From CAZKXU01 sp964556665 (GTDB taxonomy: Bacteria > Bdellovibrionota_C > UBA2361 > CAZKXU01), in the NCBI GenBank assembly GCA_964556665.1, contig CAZKXU010000004.1, positions 1 to 62,197 on the forward strand: DNA of 62,197 nt. The letters are read 5' to 3'. Below the pieces are notes generated by a model. The model was not told the origin of the DNA. It did not search any database and saw only the letters and a list, made by a program, of their open reading frames with translations. Numbering within the stretch: position 1 is the first letter of the stretch; every line of letters starts with the position of its first letter. Positions 24,806 to 34,010 of this stretch are shown piece after piece. The translations under genes and the position numbers were made by a program.

Positions 24806-26413
24806 ATGAAGAGATGCTTATCTGTCCTATGCCTGTTAATACTTATTGCAACAGATCTTCACGCTGCAGTAAAGGTCGTCATTAAGGGCAATAATAAGAA
24901 TGACTTCAGCGCTGCTGTATTAACTGCTGGCAGTGATGTAGTAACTGAAGACCTTGTTAACGGACAGGCAACTTTGACATTCCCCGATGGCGCTACTTCA
25001 GGCTCATTAACAATTATTACAGATGAAGGCAAAGCCACCCCAGTTTACGGACGTGTTTGTGCTAGTGACGATGATGGAAAGGTAAGCTGTAAGACCGGAA
25101 CTCGCGGCAAGGTGTACTTAACTTTTAAAAGTACTGCAGGTACCGTGACAATTAAATATGACTCGCACGGATACTTTTTGGTGAATGCCAAAGGTGCACT
25201 TGCAGCATACAAGAGAAAATTCTTAACAAGTACTAAGCTCTTACTTGCAGACGCTGCCACTAGCCAGAATTTTGGTTATTACGGAGCTTCAGGTGCTAAT
25301 TCAATAAAATCACTTAGTCGAAAATTAAGAATACATGAGGGTGAGACATCGGACGGGGATCTGGACGATGACGGTGCACCTGATGTGTCGGATATAGATG
25401 ACGATAATGATGGCCTAACCGATAACTTTGATAATAGCAATGACTCTGATGCGACAGACCCGTTACGCATCTTTTCAAATTTTAAGCTTAATATAGTTGA
25501 TAGCCTCAATGTAAATGCCAATCCTTCATTAACTCAGCCAGAAATTGACTCTGCAATGCAGATCACGACAACATTAGCAATCGCAGTGCTTGGCACGAAC
25601 GGCTCTGGAGATATAAGCAGGTTGGACTGTAATGGTTTATCATACTGCAGTCTAGGAGGCACTGGAGTGGGTGTTAACTCCGGAACGGAGTTCCCAGAGG
25701 AGTTTGATACTGCCGATGACGGACTAGGCGTGATTGAAAGAGGACCGACCGGTGACTTCCAGTTAAGAACCGGAGCGAGTAGCTCATTGATTGGTGCAGG
25801 TGATACTATTATTCAAACGGTAACCCATGCTGACAGCAGCACAGAAGAGTTTGCCGGCATGTTGAATTTTGTATTTAATACCACACCAGCGCTTAAGAGC
25901 GTCACAATTGATTCAACCACAACTACAGTTGATTATACTAGAACAGATACTAGAGAGGGTGGCAATCTGAACTGTTTCAGTGCAGCATCAAGCGGAGATG
26001 TGATTATTACAGTTACTGGCTGGCGACCACAACGCCCAGGCATTGCTAGTGCAGGTGAGGGAAATTTTGTTGATATCGGAAACTCTGCCTTTGTATTCGA
26101 TATACCTAACGCGCCATGCACAATTTCAGGTGGCGGAGGCTGTTCCGGTAATGGCCCTGGGAATTGCGGCGCATCATCATACAGTACCTCTGATGCAAAC
26201 CTAACCATAGGCTCAAACGGCTTACAGGATAGTCGCGGCGATATCGATGCAGATGTAACCAATACCTACACATTTACCGTAAACCTAGGGACATGTTTAG
26301 GCAGCCAGGCTGCCGACTGGGGTGCAGGTGAGACTCTTTTTATCGACCTACAAGCAAGGAGTCAGGACGGAGATAATGCGGCGCAGAAATTTTGCGTTAC
26401 ACGTGCACCGTAG
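24806..26413 (+). CDS. Secreted protein with thrombospondin-3-like calcium repeats
   Basis: A 535-aa exported protein: signal peptide MKRCLSVLCLLILIATDLHA with cleavage near residue 20, and a clear Shine-Dalgarno (GGAGA). Residues about 183-220 form an acidic run of TSP3-type calcium loops (DGDLDDDGAPD, DIDDDNDGLTD). The flanking parts are beta-rich with Ser/Thr/Gly-rich segments and a glycine/cysteine cluster near residues 445-460. The C-terminus ends in CVTRAP without a sorting tail. Such Asp-rich repeats are known from surface and secreted proteins stabilised by calcium. I do not recognise the N- or C-terminal domains. It stands alone between two palindromic repeats. Confidence 0.75.
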   Translation: MKRCLSVLCLLILIATDLHAAVKVVIKGNNKNDFSAAVLTAGSDVVTEDLVNGQATLTFPDGATSGSLTIITDEGKATPVYGRVCASDDDGKVSCKTGTRGKVYLTFKSTAGTVTIKYDSHGYFLVNAKGALAAYKRKFLTSTKLLLADAATSQNFGYYGASGANSIKSLSRKLRIHEGETSDGDLDDDGAPDVSDIDDDNDGLTDNFDNSNDSDATDPLRIFSNFKLNIVDSLNVNANPSLTQPEIDSAMQITTTLAIAVLGTNGSGDISRLDCNGLSYCSLGGTGVGVNSGTEFPEEFDTADDGLGVIERGPTGDFQLRTGASSSLIGAGDTIIQTVTHADSSTEEFAGMLNFVFNTTPALKSVTIDSTTTTVDYTRTDTREGGNLNCFSAASSGDVIITVTGWRPQRPGIASAGEGNFVDIGNSAFVFDIPNAPCTISGGGGCSGNGPGNCGASSYSTSDANLTIGSNGLQDSRGDIDADVTNTYTFTVNLGTCLGSQAADWGAGETLFIDLQARSQDGDNAAQKFCVTRAP

Positions 26414-26496
26414 TCTGAGCATACATTTCTGGGAGATTGAATTCCCGGTATAAATGGTTATAATTCTTAATTGTCGCTGATCGAAGCAAAACCTTT

Positions 26497-26572
26497 ACTG
26501 GGAGCGCGGGCTTCCAGCCCGCAACGGATTATCTGCAAATTCGTATGCGGGCTGGAAGCCCGCGCTCCCAGT
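26497..26572. repeat. Intact palindromic repeat copy
   Basis: ACTGGGAGC, hairpin GCGGGCTTCCAGCCCGC, spacer, hairpin GCGGGCTGGAAGCCCGC, GCTCCCAGT. The match extends by TTT/AAA outside. The spacer is nearly the reverse complement of the one in the copy at 42091-42166. Confidence 0.92.
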
Positions 26573-26629
26573 AAAACGTGTCCCAGTCTTTGATAGGTAT
26601 TGCTAATAATTTGACAATATACTCTTCAA

Positions 26630-27586
26630 ATGAAATTTCAGGACTACTACGAAACATTAGGCATCACACGGACTGCCACAGAAGATGAGATTACCAAGGC
26701 TTACCGTAAACTTGCGCGTAAATTTCACCCGGATTTGAATAAAGAGAAAGGCGCAGAAGATAAATTTAAAAAGATCAACGAGGCGCATGAAGTACTAAGC
26801 GATCCGGAGAAACGGAAACGGTATGACGCGCTCGGTGCAAACTGGCAGGCAGGGCAGGATTTCAGACCGCCACCAAACTGGGAGGAGATGTTCGGCGGAG
26901 CCGCACAGAGGCATCGTCGTGGAGGAAATGGACAGGGCGCTACCTTTAGTTTTGGATCTGGAGGCGGCGGTTTTAGCGATTTTTTCGATGCTATCTTTGG
27001 TGACTTAGGCGGCATGGAGGGGTTTGAAAATCAGGCACGCTTTAATCAACAGGAGCAGCAACAGTCAAATATCGAGGCAGAGTTAGAGGTTGCTCTTGAA
27101 GATGCATACAGAGGTGCTACTAGAACGATCTCATTCCGCGCTCCAGGGGAGGGGGATAAGAGTTATAAAGTTAAAATCCCGGCGGGAACAACAGAAGGAA
27201 CTGTTATCAGGCTCACTGGCCAGGGGTATAAAACCCGTAAAGGAGCAGGGGATCTGATGATTAAGGTTAAGATCGCACCGCATCCCCGTTACAAAATTGA
27301 AGGGTCAAACTTAACTATGGATCTGCCTGTGGCCCCCTGGGAGGCGGCGCTGGGCGGGAAGGTGGAAGTGGAGACTCTTGATGGAAGGATAAATCTAAAT
27401 ATACCGGCCGGATCTCAGAGTGGACAGCGTCTTCGCCTAAAAGGCAAAGGTCTACCTTTAAAAGGTGGTGGACGTGGAGACCTCTATACTGAGCTAAGAG
27501 TTATGGTTCCAAAGCAGTTAAGTGGGGATGAGAGGGATCTTATGGAGAAGCTCCGTGCGGCATCCACGTTTAATCCTAGATCTTAG
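26630..27586 (+). CDS. cbpA: CbpA-type DnaJ co-chaperone
   Basis: A 318-aa Hsp40. The J domain (residues 1-70) carries HPD at 33-35, which stimulates DnaK ATPase. A Gly/Phe-rich linker follows (GGAAQRHRRGGNGQGATF..., about 88-125), then two DnaJ C-terminal beta domains (about 145-310). The cysteine zinc-finger region of true DnaJ is absent, which makes it class II (CbpA/DnaJB-like). It sits 72 bases upstream of clpB, in the same direction, suggesting a shared disaggregation role with DnaK. No CIRCE element or clear heat-shock sigma box was seen upstream. Confidence 0.92.
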   Translation: MKFQDYYETLGITRTATEDEITKAYRKLARKFHPDLNKEKGAEDKFKKINEAHEVLSDPEKRKRYDALGANWQAGQDFRPPPNWEEMFGGAAQRHRRGGNGQGATFSFGSGGGGFSDFFDAIFGDLGGMEGFENQARFNQQEQQQSNIEAELEVALEDAYRGATRTISFRAPGEGDKSYKVKIPAGTTEGTVIRLTGQGYKTRKGAGDLMIKVKIAPHPRYKIEGSNLTMDLPVAPWEAALGGKVEVETLDGRINLNIPAGSQSGQRLRLKGKGLPLKGGGRGDLYTELRVMVPKQLSGDERDLMEKLRAASTFNPRS

Positions 27587-27658
27587 TGCCTATTTTAGCA
27601 GATATTTTCTTCTGTCCTAAATTGAAATCTATGCAAACAATGCTTAAATATTAGGTAT

Positions 27659-30268
27659 ATGGATATTAATCGTTTTACCCAGAAAAGCCAGGAAGCAGTA
27701 CAGTCAGCGCAGAGTCTTGCGATTAAGTTAGGGCATGCCGAAGTAGATGTAGAACATCTATTCAGCGCGCTTCTAGATCAGGAGAACGGGGTTATTCCGC
27801 GAATAATGGCGCGTATAGATATTCCGCTAGAGCCTGTACAAAGCGAGGTGCAGTCAGAGCTTCGTAGGCGGCCTAGTATTAGCGGTCCTGGAGCTGAGGC
27901 AGGAAAAGTCTTTGTAACACAAAGACTCAGTAAGCTTTTTGTTAAGGCTGAAGAGGAAGCAAAGCGTCTTAAAGATGAATATGTCTCCGTTGAGCACTTA
28001 CTCCTTGCAATGTTCGAGGATGGAGGTGCGATAGCAAAAATATTTAAGACCTTCTCACTATCAAAAGACCGATTCCTCAAAGCACTTACTGAGATAAGGG
28101 GTTCGCAACGGGTGCAGAGTGCTAATCCGGAAGACACGTATGAAGCATTAGAGCGTTACGGAAGAGATCTAGTAAAAGAGGCTAACCGAGGTAAGGGCGA
28201 TCCGGTAATTGGAAGAGACGAGGAGATTCGTAGAGTAATAAGAATATTATCAAGAAAGACTAAGAATAATCCCGTACTGATCGGTGAGCCTGGAGTCGGA
28301 AAAACCGCTATTGTAGAGGGGTTGGCGCAGCGCATTGTGCGTGGGGATGTTCCTGAAGGATTAAAGGATAAAACCATATTTGCACTTGATATGGGTGCAC
28401 TAGTGGCAGGTGCAAAGTATCGTGGTGAATTTGAGGAGCGCTTAAAGGCAGTATTGCAGGAGGTCAAAAAGTCGGAGGGGCGTATTCTGCTTTTTATAGA
28501 CGAGCTCCATACAATTGTTGGTGCAGGAAAGACAGAAGGGGCGATGGATGCAGGTAATATGTTAAAGCCGATGCTCGCCCGTGGAGAGCTGCACTGTATC
28601 GGCGCCACTACACTAGATGAATATAGAAAGTATATCGAAAAAGATGCGGCTTTAGAGAGACGATTTCAGCCAGTAACTGTAGATCAACCGAATGTCGAAG
28701 ACACTATCTCTATTCTGCGCGGAATAAAAGAACGGTTTGAGGTACACCACGGGGTAAAAATTCAGGATAACGCCTTAGTAGCCGCTGCCACTTTATCACA
28801 TCGGTATATCTCCGATCGTTTCCTTCCAGATAAGGCGATCGATCTTATGGATGAAGCATGTGCTACGATTCGCACCGAGATCGACTCAATGCCTGCGGAG
28901 TTGGATCAAGTTACCCGTCGATCTATGCAGTTAGAGATTGAAGAAGCTGCGCTTAAGAAAGAGAAGGACGAAGGCTCTAAAAAAAGATTGCAGGAATTAG
29001 CTAAAGAGCTGGCTGAGCTGAGGGATCGATCAACAGCGATGCGCGTACAGTGGGATGCTGAGAAGCAGGCAATTCACAAAGTACAAGGGCTGCGAGGCCA
29101 GATAGAGACTCTGCGTAGGGAGATCGAGAAAGCTGAGCGGAGTTATGATCTTAACAAGGCGGCTGAACTAAAGCACGGCACATTACCGGCTTTGGAGAAG
29201 GAGTTAAAGAAAGAGGAGCAGATTCTTACCAAGAAGCAGGGAGCCCATCGCTTACTTCGTGAAGAGGTAACTGAGGATGAGATTGCTCAGATAGTGGCAC
29301 GCTGGACCGGTATTCCTGTAACACGATTAGTAGAAGGAGAGAAAGAGAAACTGCTTAAGTTAGAGGAGATACTCCATCACCGTGTAATTGGTCAGGACGA
29401 AGCGGTTTCGCTTGTATCTGATGCTGTGATACGCGCACGGGCCGGCATTAAAGATCCGAAGCGTCCAATCGGAAGCTTTATATTTTTGGGTCCGACCGGC
29501 GTAGGGAAAACAGAGCTTGCCAGGACATTAGCCGAAACACTTTTTGACAGTGAGGCTAACATGGTGCGCATTGATATGAGTGAGTATATGGAGAAGCACT
29601 CAGTTGCACGGCTAATCGGAGCGCCTCCAGGGTATGTCGGATATGAGGAGGGCGGACAATTAACCGAAGCGGTGCGTCGCAAACCATACTCGGTAGTATT
29701 GTTTGATGAGATTGAAAAAGCTCATCATGATGTTTTTAATGTACTGCTCCAGGTACTTGATGATGGCAGGATTACGGACTCTCAGGGGCGTACTGTAGAT
29801 TTTAAGAATACCGTAATCATCATGACATCTAATATCGGGTCTCCTCATCTGTTAGAAGGTGTTAATTCACAAGGTGAGATAGAAAACAGCGCGCGTGAAG
29901 CCGTGATGAAAGAGCTGCGCAGCAACTTTAGACCTGAGTTTTTGAATCGAATTGATGAGATCATTCTCTTTAAGCCGTTACAGCTAGAGGAGATTAAGAG
30001 AATAGTTGATTTGCAGCTCGATGAACTACGTGCACGGCTTAAAGATCGTAATATTCGGTTTGAAATAAGTGATGAAGCTAAAGATCATATAGCACGCTCT
30101 GCTTATGATCCGATTTTCGGCGCGCGTCCATTAAAGCGCTATCTGCAGCGGGAGCTTGAAACCAAGATAGGGAAAGCGCTGATCGCTAACCGCATCGGTG
30201 AAGGGTCAGTAATCAAAATAGGGTTTGCAAACAATGATCTTGAAATTGAGCAGATGGCGGTGGTCTGA
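27659..30268 (+). CDS. clpB: ATP-dependent protein disaggregase ClpB
   Basis: A hexameric AAA+ disaggregase of 869 aa, the normal ClpB length. In order: Clp N-domain repeats (1-145), AAA-1 with Walker A GEPGVGKT (209-216), a long coiled-coil M-domain (about 405-525) that identifies ClpB and not ClpA/C, AAA-2 with Walker A GPTGVGKT (611-618), the sensor/arginine regions (TSNIGS, NRIDEIILF), and the C-terminal D2-small domain (GARPLKRYLQRELE). It works with DnaK and the CbpA-type co-chaperone encoded just upstream. There is no internal GTG/ATG strongly suggesting a second short form. The 237 bases downstream contain nothing recognisable. Confidence 0.96.
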   Translation: MDINRFTQKSQEAVQSAQSLAIKLGHAEVDVEHLFSALLDQENGVIPRIMARIDIPLEPVQSEVQSELRRRPSISGPGAEAGKVFVTQRLSKLFVKAEEEAKRLKDEYVSVEHLLLAMFEDGGAIAKIFKTFSLSKDRFLKALTEIRGSQRVQSANPEDTYEALERYGRDLVKEANRGKGDPVIGRDEEIRRVIRILSRKTKNNPVLIGEPGVGKTAIVEGLAQRIVRGDVPEGLKDKTIFALDMGALVAGAKYRGEFEERLKAVLQEVKKSEGRILLFIDELHTIVGAGKTEGAMDAGNMLKPMLARGELHCIGATTLDEYRKYIEKDAALERRFQPVTVDQPNVEDTISILRGIKERFEVHHGVKIQDNALVAAATLSHRYISDRFLPDKAIDLMDEACATIRTEIDSMPAELDQVTRRSMQLEIEEAALKKEKDEGSKKRLQELAKELAELRDRSTAMRVQWDAEKQAIHKVQGLRGQIETLRREIEKAERSYDLNKAAELKHGTLPALEKELKKEEQILTKKQGAHRLLREEVTEDEIAQIVARWTGIPVTRLVEGEKEKLLKLEEILHHRVIGQDEAVSLVSDAVIRARAGIKDPKRPIGSFIFLGPTGVGKTELARTLAETLFDSEANMVRIDMSEYMEKHSVARLIGAPPGYVGYEEGGQLTEAVRRKPYSVVLFDEIEKAHHDVFNVLLQVLDDGRITDSQGRTVDFKNTVIIMTSNIGSPHLLEGVNSQGEIENSAREAVMKELRSNFRPEFLNRIDEIILFKPLQLEEIKRIVDLQLDELRARLKDRNIRFEISDEAKDHIARSAYDPIFGARPLKRYLQRELETKIGKALIANRIGEGSVIKIGFANNDLEIEQMAVV

Positions 30269-30504
30269 GGAAAACTAGTGGCACGCAACTTTATATATAA
30301 CATATTCCATCTGTCTATTAACTGAGAGTCAGCTAGTAAATTTGCATGCAATTGCTTAAAGAATAGACTTACAATACTCAATTTTCATAAATATGAGCTT
30401 CAAAAGTGTTTGATTCGAATGAGTTTTACAGATTAATACAAAGAAATACATCAGCGCATACGATGCGCCATCCAAAGCCGTATTATTTAAGGAAATTATT
30501 TTAA

Positions 30505-31497
30505 TTACTGACTAGGGACGAATAGATAATTACTATTTGAAGGGACGGAAGGTTTAAAAACTCCACTTGGCCATTTAACCTTAAAATCGCCCTGCAACCA
30601 TCTCTCATAGCATCTACGACATTCCTTACATATTTCGTAAAATTTCGCGATTATTGCGGTCCGTAATTCAGCCACAGATGATAGAACAAATACTTTGCGA
30701 CTCTTCTTCTTTGGTTGATGCGGCTTCAATATAGGCTGCGAGCGTAGTTTGGAGATCCCCATCACAGGCGTAGTTCGTTTTTGCCTTGCTTCCTCTTCAT
30801 TATGTTTAATTTGCTCTATAATTCGGCGATTAATCCCCTCGACATCATTAGGACTTACAGACCCAAAACACTTCATCCAGAGGTTAGGATTGCGGCGTAA
30901 TATCTGAGTTTCTTTATTAGCCTTTCTAATTAGTCGTAATAAAGCCCTATCTTGATCAAACGTTAGTACGTGAGAAGGTGCCTTAGGTATTGTTGGTAAT
31001 CTAATCCAAGGGACAGTCTCCTTGGTTTCAGCTTCTAAATCACCTATCGAGCACTTAAATCCTCGCCAGCTTGAGTATCCCGGAAACACTTCTATGCTAT
31101 CTACTAAGTTATCCAGCGCTGGATTTGAATATAGATAAGCTATCTGTTCTATTGCCTTATCCAAGTCAGCGATAAGTGCTACATGAGGACGTCCTTCCCA
31201 AATATTAAGGTAATCGAGGCCAAGTAGTCTTTTTAAACTATCTGTAATTTTTTTCTGTACCTCACAGTAAAAGTTTGAACATTGGGCCTTATCTTTTGCT
31301 ACTATTATAATGTGTGGATGAGATCCTTCCCAGATATCGTGACATAATATGACTTTGTCATCACGCTGGGTACGAGCTAAACTAGAGGCAATTATCTCCT
31401 TTATAACATCATAAGCCACTAGTGGCAGTGTAGACCTTGCCCTAAAGCATATGTCATAACACCCACCTGATTGTATAAATCGCCGCATCCTAGCCAT
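30505..31497 (-). CDS. RAYT-like Y1 transposase (REP-associated tyrosine transposase)
   Basis: 330 aa. The N-terminal 150 residues match the IS200/RAYT Y1 fold: MRRFIQSGGCYDICFRAR, an HxH metal motif (H60-P-H62 in SHPHIIIVAKD; usually HVH), then the catalytic-tyrosine helix IAYLYSNPALDNLV (Y121), equal to the family's YIxxNPVRAGLV, and a WSSY-like PGYSSW. A C-terminal extension of about 180 residues is basic with clustered cysteines (CKECRRCYERW). The start ATG at 31495-31497 has a fitting Shine-Dalgarno (AAGGTG). RAYTs in other bacteria act on REP palindromes. This one shares the window with nine palindromes, and its own 5' end is duplicated upstream. A divergent or domesticated member is likely. 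Confidence 0.75.
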   Translation of the reverse strand: MARMRRFIQSGGCYDICFRARSTLPLVAYDVIKEIIASSLARTQRDDKVILCHDIWEGSHPHIIIVAKDKAQCSNFYCEVQKKITDSLKRLLGLDYLNIWEGRPHVALIADLDKAIEQIAYLYSNPALDNLVDSIEVFPGYSSWRGFKCSIGDLEAETKETVPWIRLPTIPKAPSHVLTFDQDRALLRLIRKANKETQILRRNPNLWMKCFGSVSPNDVEGINRRIIEQIKHNEEEARQKRTTPVMGISKLRSQPILKPHQPKKKSRKVFVLSSVAELRTAIIAKFYEICKECRRCYERWLQGDFKVKWPSGVFKPSVPSNSNYLFVPSQ

Positions 31498-31750
31498 AGC
31501 TCTCACCTTAATAATAAATCAACTTAATCTCCCTCTTAATTATTCGGGGAAATTGGCTAAAAGTTTCTTCATAAAGTTGCCATGTACCAGTTCGAGGTAA
31601 AGTTGCCATGTACCAGTTCGAGAGGTGTATAAATCGCCGCATCCTAGCCATAGCTCTCACCTTAATAATAAATCAACTTAATCTCCCTCTTAATTATTCG
31701 GGGAAATTGGCTAAAAGTTTCTTCATAAAGTTGCCATGTACCAGTTCGAG
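31472..31750. repeat. 125-bp direct duplication covering the RAYT 5' end
   Basis: Bases 31472-31596 recur exactly at 31626-31750. The unit includes the first codons and start of the transposase gene, its upstream region and a terminal 24-mer beginning AAAGTTGCCATG. That 24-mer also occurs a third time in the 29-base gap (31599-31622). The second copy ends 24 bases before acs, so the acs upstream region was remodelled by the event. Confidence 0.95.
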
Positions 31751-31773
31751 AGAGATATGATATAGAGCTTAGT

Positions 31774-33711
31774 ATGAGCGCAACTTATCCTATCCCTGCA
31801 CGATTCGCTTCTGATATTGAAATTAACCCTGAACGGTATCAGGCGTTATATCAGCTTTCTATTGACGACCCTCTCAAGTTCTGGGGCGAACTTGCACATA
31901 AGACTCTGCGCTGGAAGAAAGACTGGAGCTCAGTCTTAGAGTGGGACTACCACAACGGACTCATTAAATGGTTTAAAGATGGAAAACTCAATGTTTCAGA
32001 AAATTGCCTAGACCGACATCTGCCCGAAAGAGGGAACAAGACTGCAATCATATGGGAGGGCAACGAACCAGGTGATACACGCACAGTCTCATATTCTGAG
32101 CTGTATAAGCAGGTAGCAAAGGCATCAAATCTGCTAAAGCGTCTTGGTGTTCAAAAAGGAGATAGAGTTGCTATCTATATGCCCATGCTCCCAGAAGTTG
32201 TAGTAGCAATGCTTGCCTGTGCTCGCATAGGAGCCGTACATTCAGTTGTCTTTGCTGGCTTTTCGGCGCAAGCACTACGGGATCGAATCGTAGATTCGCA
32301 ATGCAAGGTTCTGTTTACGGCGAATGAGGGGCTGCGTGGCTCAAAACGAATTGGACTTAAAGAAATTGTTGATGAGGCGCTGATCGGGTCTCCATCAATT
32401 CAACATGTCGTCGTTTACATGCGCACAGATACTGCGACAGTCATGAAAAAGGGGCGCGACCTATGGTGGCACGAGGAGTTAGAACATGAATCTACCGATA
32501 GTATAGCAGAAACAATGGACTCCGAGGACCCGCTTTTTATTCTATACACCTCAGGTAGCACAGGAAAACCCAAAGGCGTACTTCATACCCAAGCTGGCTA
32601 TCTCTTATACGCCAGCGTCACCCATCGTTATGTCTTTGATTACAGAGAGAATGATATCTATTTCTGCGCAGCCGACGTTGGTTGGGTGACTGGTCATTCC
32701 TATATCGTCTATGGACCACTTTCGAACGGAGCGACAACTGTTATGTTTGAATCTATTCCAACCTACCCGCATGCTGGACGGTACTGGGATGTAATCGAAA
32801 GACACAAAGTGAGTATATTCTATACCGCACCTACCGCAATTCGTGCAGTTCAGAAAGATGGGCCGACGCTGCCACGCAATTATGACTTAACTTCACTTAG
32901 AGTGCTTGGCTCTGTCGGCGAACCAATCAATAAAGATGCCTGGCTCTGGTATTATAATGAGGTTGGAAACAGCCAATGTGCTATTGTCGATACATGGTGG
33001 CAAACCGAGACAGGAGGTGTCCTTATCTCGCCCTTGCCTGGTGCCACCCAGACTAAGCCTGGTTCTGCTACGCTGCCATTATTCGGCATCCAGCCCTGCC
33101 TAGTAGATGATAACGGAAAGGAGCTACAAGGTAACAGTGTTAAAGGGAACCTCTGCATCAAGTTTCCTTGGCCTGGACAGATGCGTACTGTTTACGGCGA
33201 TCATCAGCGCTTTATCGAGACATATTTTACCCGTTTTCCAGGGCTATATTTTAGCGGAGATGGTGCAACACGCGACGAGGATGGTTACTATTGGATTACC
33301 GGTCGCGTAGATGATGTGCTGAACGTCGCGGGACATCGTCTTGGAACGGCTGAGATCGAGAGCGCAATTGTAAGCTCAACTGTCGTAGCAGAGGCGGCTG
33401 TAGTAGGAACTCCTCATCCGATCAAAGGGGTAGGAATCTACGCTTTTTGTATTCTAACTGCTGGCGTAACTGATCAGAATATTGCTGAAGGTAAGATTAA
33501 GGATGCTGTACGGCAAGCTATCGGAGCAATTGCGACCCCAGATATTATCCAATTTGTACCTGGACTCCCAAAGACCCGATCCGGCAAGATCATGCGTAGA
33601 ATCCTTCGTAAAATTGCGGAAGGGGAACGCTCCGAGTTTGGCGATATTACCACCTTAGCAGATCCTGGAGTGGTGCAGGCGATAGTTGCTGGGGCTCCTG
33701 CCTACAAATAA
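31774..33711 (+). CDS. acs: Acetyl-CoA synthetase
   Basis: AMP-forming acetate-CoA ligase, 645 aa, the usual length. Core motifs of the adenylate-forming superfamily: LFILYTSGSTGKPKGV (P-loop-like), the W of acetate specificity in CAIVDTWWQTETGG, YFSGDGATRDEDGYYWITGR, and the acetylation-controlled lysine K605 in TRSGKIMRRILRKIAEGE. It activates acetate to acetyl-CoA in the cytoplasm, feeding the TCA and glyoxylate pathways. It stands alone. The DNA just upstream is a transposase-linked duplication, and a TATGAT box lies 13 bases before the ATG. The region downstream is the structured element at 33777-33956. Confidence 0.96.
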   Translation: MSATYPIPARFASDIEINPERYQALYQLSIDDPLKFWGELAHKTLRWKKDWSSVLEWDYHNGLIKWFKDGKLNVSENCLDRHLPERGNKTAIIWEGNEPGDTRTVSYSELYKQVAKASNLLKRLGVQKGDRVAIYMPMLPEVVVAMLACARIGAVHSVVFAGFSAQALRDRIVDSQCKVLFTANEGLRGSKRIGLKEIVDEALIGSPSIQHVVVYMRTDTATVMKKGRDLWWHEELEHESTDSIAETMDSEDPLFILYTSGSTGKPKGVLHTQAGYLLYASVTHRYVFDYRENDIYFCAADVGWVTGHSYIVYGPLSNGATTVMFESIPTYPHAGRYWDVIERHKVSIFYTAPTAIRAVQKDGPTLPRNYDLTSLRVLGSVGEPINKDAWLWYYNEVGNSQCAIVDTWWQTETGGVLISPLPGATQTKPGSATLPLFGIQPCLVDDNGKELQGNSVKGNLCIKFPWPGQMRTVYGDHQRFIETYFTRFPGLYFSGDGATRDEDGYYWITGRVDDVLNVAGHRLGTAEIESAIVSSTVVAEAAVVGTPHPIKGVGIYAFCILTAGVTDQNIAEGKIKDAVRQAIGAIATPDIIQFVPGLPKTRSGKIMRRILRKIAEGERSEFGDITTLADPGVVQAIVAGAPAYK

Positions 33712-33776
33712 CTTTAATGGTACTGCGTACAAGCTCTCATCTTACGATCCTCCTTAGCCAAGGATACGGTAGGCTA

Positions 33777-33956
33777 TAGCAAGTGACAGCATACCGTAGC
33801 GTTATTCTGTCACTTGCTAAAGCATGGCCAGGACGAGCCGTAGGCTCGGAGAACGGCTTGAAATGGGCGCTCGGGGACCCGTTTCAAGACGTTCGAGGAG
33901 GCCTTTGGCCACGGATGGTCAAAGGCCGACAGACAAAATAACGCTACGTTATTTTG
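33777..33956. other. Five-hairpin structured intergenic element
   Basis: Five consecutive stems: TAGCAAGTGACAG/CTGTCACTTGCTA (33777-33789 with 33807-33819); CGAGCC-GTA-GGCTCG (33834-33848); 17-base arms 33851-33867 with 33878-33894; GCCTTTGGCCA/TGGTCAAAGGC (33901-33926); CAAAATAACG-CTA-CGTTATTTTG (33934-33956). The loop of the first stem (GTAGCGTTATT) is complementary to the last hairpin, so a long-range pairing or pseudoknot is possible. No open frame fits. It lies between convergent acs and the pterin operon. It may be a structured RNA, a mobile hairpin element or a bidirectional terminator. Confidence 0.75.
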
Positions 33957-34010
33957 ACATTTAGTATAATACCGCGCAAATTAAGGTAAAAGAACTTTAG
34001 TGGCGCGGCA

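Noticed and set aside
31560..31760. tRNA fragment suggested by repeated CAGTTCGAG
   Set aside because: Neither an acceptor stem nor an anticodon arm can be drawn around it; it belongs to the 24-base repeat of the transposase duplication.
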